Positions 7,547-15,454 of a stretch of DNA of 64,000 nucleotides are shown piece after piece. This DNA comes from Moorella thermoacetica (GTDB lineage: Bacteria; Bacillota; DSM-521; Neomoorellales; Neomoorellaceae): positions 2,212,402-2,276,401 of the forward strand of contig NZ_CP012369.1 of the NCBI RefSeq assembly GCF_001267405.1, read 5' to 3'. A program made the position numbers and the translations under genes. The notes beneath the pieces were generated by a model. The model was not told where the DNA came from. It saw only the letters and a list, made by a program, of their open reading frames with translations, and searched no databases. Numbering within the stretch: position 1 is the first letter of the stretch; each line of letters starts with the position of its first letter.

Positions 7547-7927
7547 TTACTTGGATTTGACCGTCTTATCGGCCTGTTCCTCGATTTTATTTTTCAGGAG
7601 TGCTATTTCCTGGGTGAGTTTAAGCAACTTTTCTGACTGTCGGGAAACGATAATCGTCAGGTGAAAACTGTAAATGGTGATTAATAAAAAACCAAAGAGA
7701 AATAAAACCGAAGGAGCATAGTAGATATGCAACAGGCGACTTAAAAATTCAAGGAGGCGGGTGTTAGCCGCCATGAGTAGCATTGTCAGGGCGAAAACAA
7801 ACCAAAAGAGGCTGTGTTGCTCCGACAGGGTGCCTTTCCTGACAAATTCCGTCACTACCAACAAAAAAATCAGACTAAAAATCACCGAGAAAGTGTAGAC
7901 ATTTAAGACCATGGCCTCCGGCCTCAC
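7547..7927 (-). CDS. DUF2304 membrane protein
   Basis: The product has up to 126 residues. Three hydrophobic segments (VYTFSVIFSLIFLLVVTEF, LFWFVFALTMLLMA, VLFLFGFLLITIYSFHLTI) are followed by a charged coiled-coil-like tail (QSEKLLKLTQEIALLKNKIEEQ). DUF2304 proteins are usual partners of GT2 polyprenyl-phosphate glycosyltransferases. The start is uncertain: GTG 7927 or the ATG at 7912. Its role is inferred only from this association. Confidence 0.75.
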   Translation of the reverse strand: MRPEAMVLNVYTFSVIFSLIFLLVVTEFVRKGTLSEQHSLFWFVFALTMLLMAANTRLLEFLSRLLHIYYAPSVLFLFGFLLITIYSFHLTIIVSRQSEKLLKLTQEIALLKNKIEEQADKTVKSK

Positions 7928-8052
7928 TTTTCACAGAAGTTATGGTCATGAACCCGGTCGCTAAGGCCTGTTTCCAGGAACCCGCACCCCGGTGAGCAAC
8001 GCGTGCATCCGGCCGCCGGTGACTTGCCGTTATGGACGAAATATATCTTATG

Positions 8053-8742
8053 TTACCTGAGACAGTCAATGACCATCGCCAGGCTCACCTTAAACATATA
8101 ATAAACAGACTTCAACATGGTTATCGAAGAGTGGCCGCCCTTACGCGGGTACATTACCACCGGGATTTCCTTGATGTGGTAGCCCCGGCGCAGCAATTGC
8201 ATGATAACTTCCACCTCCGGGTAATCCGGGGGATAATGGCGGGCAAACTCCGCCAGCACCTGCCTGTTAATCGCCCGGAAACCGGAGGTGGTGTCGTAGA
8301 TAGCCTGTCCAGTGAAGAGCTTTAATAAAAAAGTAAAGAACCATGAACCTGCTCTCCTGGCCAAGGTACCCCGGTAATTCCTATTTTCAATATACCGGGA
8401 ACCGATGACCATATCTACTTTCCCGGCCCTAAGAGGGTGTATCAGGTCCTCGATAAAGCGGGGGTCATGCTGGCCGTCAGCATCGACCTGGACGGCAAAC
8501 TCGTAACCGTGCTGGCAGGCGTAACGGTACCCCGTCTGCATGGCCCCGCCGATACCCAGATTGCAGGGCAGGTCGATAACAGCGACCTTTTCCTCCCTGG
8601 CAGCGGCAGAAGTGCCATCTGTCGAGCCGTCGTTGACTACCAGGATATCGGCGTCACACCAGCGTTTGATATTTTTGATAACCTGCCCGATAGTTGCCGC
8701 TTCGTTATACGCCGGTATGATCACCAGGGTTGTTGAGCGCAT
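8053..8742 (-). CDS. GT2 polyprenyl-phosphate glycosyltransferase (dolichol-P-mannose synthase-like)
   Basis: The product has 229 residues from ATG 8742, chosen because GGAAGG lies 9 bases upstream. The GT-A fold is clear: LVIIPAYNEAATIG, DILVVNDGSTDGT, VQVDADGQHDP (the metal-binding DxD), IGSRY and SGFRAINR. The enzyme should load a sugar from an NDP donor onto polyprenyl phosphate at the inner membrane face. The three genes downstream on the same strand would carry out flipping and final transfer. There are no C-terminal membrane helices, unlike the GtrB type. Confidence 0.88.
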   Translation of the reverse strand: MRSTTLVIIPAYNEAATIGQVIKNIKRWCDADILVVNDGSTDGTSAAAREEKVAVIDLPCNLGIGGAMQTGYRYACQHGYEFAVQVDADGQHDPRFIEDLIHPLRAGKVDMVIGSRYIENRNYRGTLARRAGSWFFTFLLKLFTGQAIYDTTSGFRAINRQVLAEFARHYPPDYPEVEVIMQLLRRGYHIKEIPVVMYPRKGGHSSITMLKSVYYMFKVSLAMVIDCLR

Positions 8743-8890
8743 AAAGACGCACCTTCCAACCAATATTTCTACCTTCGGCTATCCATTCCTGCTGGAAATA
8801 AAATCCGGCTTGGTCCGGTAACAGCCGGAGCAATGTCGCGGGCCTTACCACGCAGTGCCGTTGGTTGCTCCCCTTTTTATATAGACGCCA

Positions 8891-8921
8891 GGTGCAGGTT
8901 AGAGGTTCCCTAACCTGCACC
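8891..8921. repeat. Inverted repeat, 11-bp arms
   Basis: GGTGCAGGTTA and TAACCTGCACC are separated by 9 bases. It lies about 150 bases upstream of the GT2 gene and may be a leader hairpin. There is no T-run. Confidence 0.45.
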
Positions 8922-8968
8922 GCCCTGTACTGCTCTCCGGCTCTACCCTGGTCCTCTTAGGCATGAAA

Positions 8969-9015
8969 AAGCCACCTTTTCTGGTAAAGAAATTTATTAC
9001 CAAAAAAGGTGGCTT
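8969..9015. terminator. Long inverted repeat with AT-rich flank
   Basis: The arms AAGCCACCTTTT-TGGTAA and TTACCA-AAAAGGTGGCTT form a stem of about 18 bp with one mismatch. The right flank is AT-rich and carries the second copy of the 18-bp repeat (9021-9038). It resembles the arrangement after padR at 4774-4849, so it may be a terminator or a small dispersed element. Confidence 0.4.
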
Positions 9016-9020
9016 AATAT

Positions 9021-9038
9021 TTATTTATGATACAGCAA
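9021..9038 (+). repeat. 18-bp repeat copy 2
   Basis: TTATTTATGATACAGCAA is identical to 4832-4849 and again follows a long hairpin. Confidence 0.6.
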
Positions 9039-9087
9039 AAGTATTGGTATCAATATAGTTTGAGAATCGAGAAACGCAGGTAAAAAG

Positions 9088-9143
9088 GTAAGCGTAAAAA
9101 TAGCCCCCACCTATCACCTAAGGTGGGGCTATTTTACGCTTAC
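9088..9143. repeat. 56-bp inverted repeat beside a transposase remnant
   Basis: The arms begin GTAAGCGTAAAAATAGCCCC and are mirrored by GGGGCTATTTTACGCTTAC, with one base difference and a 7-8 base loop. It abuts the decayed transposase frame starting near 9144, and may be a transposon end structure or a minute IS relic. Confidence 0.55.
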
Positions 9144-9420
9144 GCTGAAACGAAAGTGCAGGATAGCTGGCGGAATATTTGCCAGACCCTGGAACGCATG
9201 CACCTGGGCGAATTTGTTGGTCCTGATGGCGCAGGGTACTCCAGAGGACGGAAACAACCACACCACAGCAGCATATCTTCAAGACCCTGGGGATAAAGGA
9301 ACCGCCCCAGATCATCGCGGTGAAAACAAAAGACCAGAAAGGGTCCCTAGTAACACGCGCCCAAAAAGCCGATCCCTGGAATCCTTGCGCAACAAGCTGT
9401 TGCGCTTATTGTTCACCTAG
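9144..9420 (+). pseudogene. C-terminal remnant of an IS4/IS1634-like transposase
   Basis: Two frames joined by a shift near 9238 read VQDSWRNICQTLERMHLGEF, then VLQRTETTTPQQHIFKTLGI, then KEPPQII. This pattern (a short helical tail followed by QRTExTxxQxxxxxxLGIxxPP) is like the C-terminus of IS1634-type transposases. The catalytic core is gone. The family call is tentative. Confidence 0.45.
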
Positions 9421-9653
9421 CATCTGTCGAACTCGGGTGATAAGGCCCAATTTAAATCAAACTTCACTGAAGCAAACCACCAGCCAAAAGCGGATAATTC
9501 CTCTGTGAATTCAGTCGGATAAGGAGACCTCCTGGCTATTCCTATGCGGTGTTCCCAAAGGGCTTTAAAGGCGTTCAATAAGCTGTGCCGGTACCTCAAT
9601 ATCCTTATTCATTAGGCTGCGTCCCACAAAATCCATAGTATGACCACGTAAGG
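9421..9653 (-). other. Decayed coding remnant, unrecognised
   Basis: On the minus strand, broken frames contain VGRSLMNKDIEVPAQLIERL and, after a stop and shift, PYPTEFTEELSAFGWWFASV. This looks like the degraded end of a real protein interrupted or flanked by the IS3 element. I cannot name the family with confidence. Confidence 0.3.
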
Positions 9654-9768
9654 TGGACCCCATTGTCAAGACACGAAATGAGAAATTTTTAAGCGTGGAA
9701 TAATTAAGTTTAGATGGCGATATAAGGAAATAGTTGAAGCTTGACATCATTTGGTATTACCATATTTG

Positions 9769-10641
9769 CTATAATATGGGTATACATTTCACTTCATTAT
9801 TTGCATAAAAATACACTTCAGCCGGCGTCTTATATTCCAGTGATTGGTGGATGCGGCGGTAGTTGTAGAACTCCAGGTAACGGGCAATTCCTCTTCTCGC
9901 TTCCCTGGGGCTGCTATACTCGTTCAAGTAAACTTCTTCATATTTTAGGCTACGCCAGAGACGTTCAGTAAAGATGTTGTCGGTTGCTCTGCCCTTGCCG
10001 TCCATGCTGATCTTGATACCGGCGCTCTGGAGTAAATCGATATACTCCGGACTGGTGAATTGGGACCCCTGGTCGCTGTTCATTATCTCCGGCCTGGCCC
10101 GGGCCAGGGCTTCTTCTACGGCTTGAAGCACGAAGGTCGTCGCTAGATTCTGGTCCAGGGCCCATCCTACCACAAAGCGCGAGTACCAGTCTATAATGGC
10201 TACCAGGTACATCCACCCCCGGACCAGTCGGATGTAAGTGATGTCAATGCCCCAAACCTGGTTGGGCCGGGTGATATCAAGGTTGCGCAGCAGGTAGGGG
10301 TAAATGCGGTGTTCCTGGTTGCGCCTGCTTAAGTTGGGTCCCGGGTAGATGGCTATAAGGCCCATTTCCCGCATGTGACGCTGGACGGCTTTACGGTTGA
10401 CCAAAAATCCCTCCTTCCGCAGCTGGGCGGTGATGCGCCTGGAACCGTAAAAGGGGAAGGCGGTGTATATTTCGTCGATACGGTGTTTTACCGCTATTTC
10501 TTCTGGTGAAGGGGGTACCGGCTGGTAGTAGAGGCTGGAGCGATTTAAGCTTAGTAGTTCCGCCTGTTTCTTAATGGACAGCTCAGGATGGCCCCATTCC
10601 ACCAGGGAAATACGTTCGTCTCGGTTAAGCTCAGAGGCCAC
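9769..10641 (-). CDS. IS3-family transposase OrfB (DDE integrase)
   Basis: This frame has 290 residues. The HTH_21-like start (KQAELLSLNRSSLYY) is followed by the rve integrase core: WGIDITYIRL (first Asp), IMNSDQGSQFTSPEY (second Asp) and FTERLWRSLKYEEVYLNEY (Glu). The end YNYRRIHQSLEYKTPAEVY is typical. It overlaps orfA by 11 bases, with a run of eight A at the junction, so it is probably made as an OrfAB fusion by -1 frameshifting. It appears intact. Confidence 0.92.
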   Translation of the reverse strand: MASELNRDERISLVEWGHPELSIKKQAELLSLNRSSLYYQPVPPSPEEIAVKHRIDEIYTAFPFYGSRRITAQLRKEGFLVNRKAVQRHMREMGLIAIYPGPNLSRRNQEHRIYPYLLRNLDITRPNQVWGIDITYIRLVRGWMYLVAIIDWYSRFVVGWALDQNLATTFVLQAVEEALARARPEIMNSDQGSQFTSPEYIDLLQSAGIKISMDGKGRATDNIFTERLWRSLKYEEVYLNEYSSPREARRGIARYLEFYNYRRIHQSLEYKTPAEVYFYANNEVKCIPIL

Positions 10642-10921
10642 TCTTTTTTTTAAGCCAGGTTAGTTCGGTAGTTAACCGGCCAACCTCGGCATAAAGGTCC
10701 TGGATTTGTTTTTCGTACTGAGCTTTTATATTTTCAAGGTTTTTTTGCTCATCGGTGAAGAAGGATGGTAACTTTTCTATCACCATATTTCTCCAGCGGT
10801 TAAGGATAGATGGATGAATACCGTATTCAGAGGATAACTCAGAAATTGACTTTTCTTCTTTAAGAATTTCCAGCACAACTTTGGCCTTAAAATCCGTTGG
10901 ATATTTTTTCCGTACACTCAT
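10631..10921 (-). CDS. IS3-family transposase OrfA (helix-turn-helix)
   Basis: This frame has 96 residues. It has an HTH_Tnp_1 region (YPTDFKAKVVLEILKEEKSI, then ELSSEYGIHPSILNRWRN) and a leucine-zipper-like tail (IQDLYAEVGRLTTELTWLKKK). The A8 run at its end is a likely slippery site for fusion with OrfB. Confidence 0.9.
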   Translation of the reverse strand: MSVRKKYPTDFKAKVVLEILKEEKSISELSSEYGIHPSILNRWRNMVIEKLPSFFTDEQKNLENIKAQYEKQIQDLYAEVGRLTTELTWLKKKSGL

Positions 10922-12782
10922 TTGACGCTTAGGACCCCCTGTTTTTGTGTCTAGTTTTCTGGGTCGTGCGGCGGAGCAATGCCGCGGGATATAGTGGGTG
11001 GAAAGCCCACCTGGTAAGGTCTAGCCAACCGCCAGTAGCCAGCCTTGGAGCCTGTAGGGTAACCGGCAGGTTTAAGCGTAGGTAGGCAAGGCAGCGGGCC
11101 GAAAGCCATAGCGCTGAAGGGATTGAGCCTCGAAATAAAATTTAGTTGGGAGGGCCGATGCTCTGACCCAAGCAGAAGGCAACATGGCGGTAATCATTAA
11201 AGGCGAGACTACCGCCATCTCCTCGGGGTCGCAGACCTCGGCACGCTGGACATCGTTATCCCACGGTAACTCAGGAGACCCTGCCTCCTCTTCCGGTTTC
11301 AGGAAGTATGGCCGACAAGCGATACAAAGTGAGGAGGCCAAACAGGAGGCAGGGAGTCGGATTACGGCGTAGTACCAAGGAAACCGGGTAACGCCGGCGG
11401 AGGAAAGGCCGTAACAAGGAATCGCTCTTGTAAGGGGAACAATTCCCACACCCAGAGGTGGAACCGGATTGACAACGAAACTTGCAAGAATAGCGGAAGT
11501 TGCCCGAACGCGACCGAAGGAACGCTTTACCTCCCTCATGCACCTAATAGATGCGGATATGCTAAGGATATGCCATGTTGAGCTCAAGGCCAATAGGGCT
11601 ACCGGCATAGATGGCATTACCAAGGAGCAATATGGCGACAACCTGGAAGCTAACATTCAAAGCCTCCTAGAACGCCTCAAACGCAAAGCTTACCGGCCCC
11701 AACCAGTTAGGCGAGTCTATATTCCCAAACCGGGCTCTGACAAGAAGCGCCCCCTGGGGATACCAGCCTACGAAGATAAAATAGTCCAACTGGCTGCCAG
11801 TAAGATCCTCAATGCCATCTACGAAGCGGAATTCCTGGATATGTCCTTCGGCTTTCGCCCCCAACGCGGCTGCCACGATGCCCTAAAGTTATTAAACTAC
11901 CTCATCGTCGCCAGGAAGGTCAACTATATAGTCGATGCTGATATCAAAGGCTTCTTCGACCATGTAAACCACGACTGGCTGATGAAATTCTTGGGGCATC
12001 GCATAGCCGACCCCAACTTTCTTCGGTTTATCCGTCGATTTCTCAAGGCGGGCATTATGGAGAACGGGGAACTAAGGGACGCAACCGAAGGGACACCCCA
12101 GGGCGGCATAGTATCGCCTATCCTGGCCAACATCTATCTGCACTATGTCCTTGACCTGTGGTTCGAAAAAGCGGTGCGCAAACACTGCCGGGGAGAAGCC
12201 TATATGGTGCGCTATGCCGATGACTTCATCTGCTGTTTTCAATACAAACATGAGGCCGAGGCATTTTACCGGGCACTGAAAGCAAGGCTGGCCAAATTTT
12301 CCCTATCCGTAGCCGAAGAAAAGACCAAGATAATTCCCTTTGGCCGCTTCGCTACCCAATGGTGCAAACGGATGGGGCAAAATAAGCCAGATACCTTTGA
12401 TTTCCTGGGCTTTACCCATTATTGCAGCACCAGCCATCAGGGCAAGTTCAGGGTCAAGAGACGCACCAGCCGGAAGAAGTTCCGGCAGAGCGTGCAGAGA
12501 ATGAAGGAATGGATAAAAGGGAACCGCATGATGCCAGCGAAAGTGCTCATGGCCCTTCTCAAAAGGAAACTCGAAGGTTATTACCACTATTATGGGATAA
12601 CCGATAACAGCAAGCGCATCCTGGCATTCCACTACATTGCCAGGTGTATGCTCTTCAAGTGGCTAAATCGTAGGAGCCAGAGGGTTAGTGTAAAATTACA
12701 GTAGGTAGGAGGAAAAAGGGGTAAAAAAGAGAAAAGAGACCTCACAGGAAGAAAACCACCGTAAAAGGAGTGAGGTCTCTTA

Positions 12783-14213
12783 ATGGTAAACGGTAGTACC
12801 AGTACCGCTACCATCATTAGTTTATTAGATGGTATCGAGAATTTCAACACTCTTGAAGAAGTTATCCTGCAAATAGCCAGGAGGTTATTGGTAGCCGTAC
12901 TGGAAGCCCTGGATGATACCCTTATGCCGGCAAAACCTAAGGGATATAAGATAGCTGGGTTCCGCTACCGCACAATCACCTGCCTGTACGGGGATATAAC
13001 CTTTAAGCGCCGGCTATATGTTAAAGCAACGCGCAAAAAGAAAAGAGGGGAAGGAAGGTTTCTATTAGACGAAGCCCTAAACTTACGCCAAGGAAAGCGT
13101 CTGACAGGAAGACTGCTCAAATTAGCCGTATCGCTGGCAACCCGGTTACCCTTCAGGCAGGCAGCGGAAATAATGGCCGAAGCAGGGATGGGCCAATTAA
13201 GTCATATGACCATCCATAGCGAAGTAAAACGAAATGGACTGGAACAAAAAGAACTGCAAGAAGCCCTGCGCAATAATCTATTCATGAGCGGGGAAGAGCC
13301 CCAAGGCAAAAAGAAAAAAGTACCGGTACTATTTATCGAAGCCGATGGTATAATGATCCCGCTGCAAAGGAGCAAGCAAGACCGGATAGAAGTCAAAGTA
13401 GGAATAGTTTACGAAGGGTGGATAGAAAAAGGGAATGCCCGGCATCTCAAGAACCCGCGGGTAGTGATGGGCATCTATGAAGATGGAGAACAATTTTGGG
13501 AAGCCCTCACCACGGAAATAGCCAGGTACTACGAGATAGACGAAAAAACAATATATGTCGTCAATGGCGACGGAGCCAGCTGGGTCCAGAAGACAGCCAA
13601 AGAACAGTTACCAGGAGCCATCGTACAATTAGACCGCTACCACCTCCACCGGGATATAAGGCAGGCATATGGGAACGAAACAGCGCAGGGATTAATGAAG
13701 ACTTTAGCCAAAGGTCAAGAGCAGGTCTTTTTAGACACCCTGGAAGCACTCATAGAAGAAGCACCGAACCGCAAAAACAAGCAACAATGCCAAAAAGTAT
13801 ATGACTACTGTCAAAGATATCGCGATAACTTGTTAGATTACCGCTTGCGGTTACCACGACAGCTGGAAGGGCAAAAGTTATACGGGATGGGCGTAGCCGA
13901 AACAACAGTAGACAAAAAAATAGCCATCCGCATGAAAAAGAGGGGGATGAGCTGGAGCGAAGCAGGAGCAACGGCCATGGTAGCATTACTAATGCTCAAA
14001 GCCAATGGAGAATTAGCCGCATGGTTAGAAAAAAAGATGCCACAAGTAGAAAAGAATCCCGCCAAGGTAGTAAAAGAAAAGAAGATAAGTAAAGAAGACG
14101 TAGAAGAATGGTTAAGGAAGAGAGTACCAGCCCTTGTTGGCCCTGAGGCGGGAACAGATTGGGTTAAATATACCATGAGGCAACTAACAAGAATTAGTGG
14201 AGCTATATTCTAA
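12783..14213 (+). CDS. ISLre2-family transposase (UPF0236)
   Basis: The product has 476 residues, full length for the family. It shows the UPF0236 pattern: GFRYRTITCLYGDITFKRRL, LPFRQAAEIM, VLFIEADGIMIPLQRSK (first acidic block), YVVNGDGASWVQ and LDRYHLHRDIRQAYG, then a C-terminal MKKRGMSWSEAGATAM. Start ATG 12783 follows a short leader. It appears intact and may be active. Confidence 0.92.
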   Translation: MVNGSTSTATIISLLDGIENFNTLEEVILQIARRLLVAVLEALDDTLMPAKPKGYKIAGFRYRTITCLYGDITFKRRLYVKATRKKKRGEGRFLLDEALNLRQGKRLTGRLLKLAVSLATRLPFRQAAEIMAEAGMGQLSHMTIHSEVKRNGLEQKELQEALRNNLFMSGEEPQGKKKKVPVLFIEADGIMIPLQRSKQDRIEVKVGIVYEGWIEKGNARHLKNPRVVMGIYEDGEQFWEALTTEIARYYEIDEKTIYVVNGDGASWVQKTAKEQLPGAIVQLDRYHLHRDIRQAYGNETAQGLMKTLAKGQEQVFLDTLEALIEEAPNRKNKQQCQKVYDYCQRYRDNLLDYRLRLPRQLEGQKLYGMGVAETTVDKKIAIRMKKRGMSWSEAGATAMVALLMLKANGELAAWLEKKMPQVEKNPAKVVKEKKISKEDVEEWLRKRVPALVGPEAGTDWVKYTMRQLTRISGAIF

Positions 14214-14216
14214 CCC

Positions 14217-14340
14217 CTTTTCCGGCTTAATTAGAGCAGGCAGTAATTCGCGAAGCCTGTCAAGGTCGCCGTAGGCGGCCGCAGGCTTTAACGTTGACAG
14301 GCACAGCGAATTACTGCACAATACTCCGGAGCCGGAAAAG
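14217..14340. repeat. Three-tier nested inverted repeat in the 3' part of the ISLre2 element
   Basis: CTTTTCCGGC (14217) pairs with GCCGGAAAAG (14331). Inside it GCAGTAATTCGC (14240) pairs with GCGAATTACTGC (14306). Inside that CCTGTCAA (14256) pairs with TTGACAGG (14294). The three stems are collinear and separated by small internal loops, so one long structured RNA or cruciform can form just after the transposase stop. Confidence 0.7.
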
Positions 14341-14539
14341 GTGTTGGATATATATGGGTTTTTATGTGGGGTCTCTTTTTGCCTACTACATCTTGACACG
14401 TACAGCCAGAGGAAGAGCTTTGACGGGGAGAAGTTCAGGAGGTTCCTGGAGAAGTTCCCATTACCAAGTCCAAGGATATATGTAAATATCATGGACATCC
14501 GGTGGCCGTCGGCATACATTGCGTAAAGGATTCCTTGAG

Positions 14540-14572
14540 GAGCCGTGTGCGTTAATTGCGCCAGCACGGTTC
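14540..14572 (+). ncRNA. Group II intron domain V
   Basis: GAGCCGTGTGCG, a short loop, then GCCAGCACGGTTC form the 33-34 nt hairpin with the AGC catalytic triad at its base. The domain VI-like stem (GGGTATGCC/GGCATACC) follows. Confidence 0.85.
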
Positions 14573-14613
14573 TGTGAGGGGGGTATGCCGCGAGGCATAC
14601 CTCTACTCGACCA

Positions 14614-14818
14614 TTATAACGAATGGCATCGTTTGCCTTTGAAGAGAAATGATCCAGTAGGCCACCTTTTTCATCTAGAGCCAGCTTACCTCTCCAATAT
14701 CTGCCTCCAGGTGCCGGCGCACCTAGAGGGCGTACCGCATCACAGCGTGCATGGCCTCGCCTGGTCATATTGATGGAAAGCGTAGCAGGATCCATGTTGG
14801 GGCCAGAATCTCCCCTTC
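14614..14818. other. Intergenic region, no gene recognised
   Basis: This is the flank between the mobile nest and the CBASS-like operon. Open frames here are short or broken. No promoter or terminator stands out. Confidence 0.4.
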
Positions 14819-15454
14819 TTAACCCGACATTTTTTTCGAATGTTCCACATCGGCATGAAGAGATCCAGACCAAAGTTCCTGGAACCACAACCTGACTTTC
14901 ACCCACCAAATCCATGCATGTGGGTGTTCTTCGAGATATTTGCTTATAGCAACTTTTACTAAGTATCGCTTTTTAAGCTTCAAGAAGTACTTATCTGGAA
15001 TCGGAGGTACACTGCTATCGTTTAAGTACAGGCTCTGAATCACCTTGACATCCTCTTCTGAAATATCATCCCGTTCCTCAAGGCGACGAATCTCGTAGAG
15101 CACTCGAGTGTAGTGACGTATAGCCTCTCTATGTTTAGCCTCGTGGTCAGACGGTCTCCAGATGGTCAATACCAGCCCCGCAAAAAAGTTTCCAACCGCA
15201 ATTAGGGCTCGAAGCCACATGAAGTAGTCTGCTGTCAAAGGGGTGGTTCTAACGATAAACTCATCTGACACAAATGTCAGGGAAAGCATTAAAACTGATG
15301 TAAATAACGTACCGTAAAGGAGAAAGTTTTGCCACTTTAGGTTATAATCCGCTAGTTGCCCATGCATATCTGCCTGCATCTGGGCTTTCTTTTTAATCTT
15401 TTTCAAAAGTTTATTTGGCCGTGATGAAGTAAGCATAGTATAATCGTTATTCAT
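14819..15454 (-). CDS. SLATT-type two-helix membrane protein, predicted CBASS effector
   Basis: The product has 211 residues. A basic N-terminal helix (KLLKKIKKKAQMQADMHGQL) precedes two membrane segments (LLYGTLFTSVLMLSLTFV about 48-65 and WLRALIAVGNFFAGLVLTIW about 80-99). A long soluble part follows, with ETRV-like helices (EAKHREAIRHYTRVLYEIRRLE). This is the layout of SLATT domain proteins, which are predicted pore-forming effectors in nucleotide-signalled immunity. Its ATG overlaps the end of the CD-NTase gene by 8 bases, so the two are translationally coupled. The predicted role is membrane disruption when a cyclic oligonucleotide is made. It has no sign of decay. Confidence 0.75.
   Translation of the reverse strand: MNNDYTMLTSSRPNKLLKKIKKKAQMQADMHGQLADYNLKWQNFLLYGTLFTSVLMLSLTFVSDEFIVRTTPLTADYFMWLRALIAVGNFFAGLVLTIWRPSDHEAKHREAIRHYTRVLYEIRRLEERDDISEEDVKVIQSLYLNDSSVPPIPDKYFLKLKKRYLVKVAISKYLEEHPHAWIWWVKVRLWFQELWSGSLHADVEHSKKMSG

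Larger units (their letters stand above)
12684..14403 (+). mobile_element. ISLre2-family insertion sequence with 9-bp target duplication
   Basis: The ends GTTAGTGTAAAATTACAGTAGG-side (12684) and the reverse complement of 14403 (GTACGTGTCAAGATG...) match at 15 of 22 positions. The 9-bp duplication AGCCAGAGG is present at 12675-12683 and 14404-14412. The element is 1720 bp with one transposase gene. The clean duplication indicates a simple and fairly recent insertion into the intron RT gene. Confidence 0.92.
11469..14526 (+). pseudogene. ltrA: Group II intron reverse transcriptase/maturase, interrupted
   Basis: The TTG start at 11469 has AGGTGG upstream. The RT fingers and palm are intact: IPKPGSDKKRPLGIPAYEDK, VDADIKGFFDHVNHDWL, GTPQGGIVSPILANIYLH and the catalytic MVRYADDFI. 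Maturase domain X follows (to WLNRRSQR). The frame is cut at 12683 by the ISLre2 insertion. The missing C-terminus (KSFDGEKFRRFLEKFPLPSP and on to TAA 14524-14526) continues in the same frame after 14412. Rejoined, the product is 442 residues. As it stands, translation ends at 12704 inside the IS, so the last 38 residues are lost. Confidence 0.9.
10966..14611 (+). mobile_element. Group II intron, itself interrupted by an ISLre2 element
   Basis: The 5' end GTGCGGCGGAGC at 10966 fits the group II start consensus. The 3' part carries a domain V (14540-14572) and a domain VI-like hairpin, and ends CTACTCGAC at 14611. The intron is about 1.9 kb once the insert 12684-14412 is removed. It encodes a reverse transcriptase without an endonuclease domain, as in class C introns. 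It sits 2 bp inside the right end of the IS3 element, in the same orientation as no host gene. Boundaries are inferred from consensus ends and from restoration of the IS terminus. Confidence 0.85.
9654..14613 (-). mobile_element. IS3-family element, interrupted 2 bp from its right end by a group II intron
   Basis: The left end starts TGGACCCCATTG at 9654. The other end, on the minus strand, reads GACCCAGAAAACTAGACAC from 10965. The last two bases (CA on the plus strand) are found only after the intron, at 14612-14613. With the intron removed both ends begin TGGACCC and share AGACAC further in. The element without inserts is about 1.31 kb, the usual size. Flanking triplets (AGG and TTA) do not form a target duplication. 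The orfA and orfB genes are on the minus strand. Confidence 0.8.

Noticed and set aside
14184-14915. 243-codon minus-strand frame across the intron end
   Set aside because: It spans the ISLre2 end, group II domain V and the end of the SLATT gene, all with better explanations.
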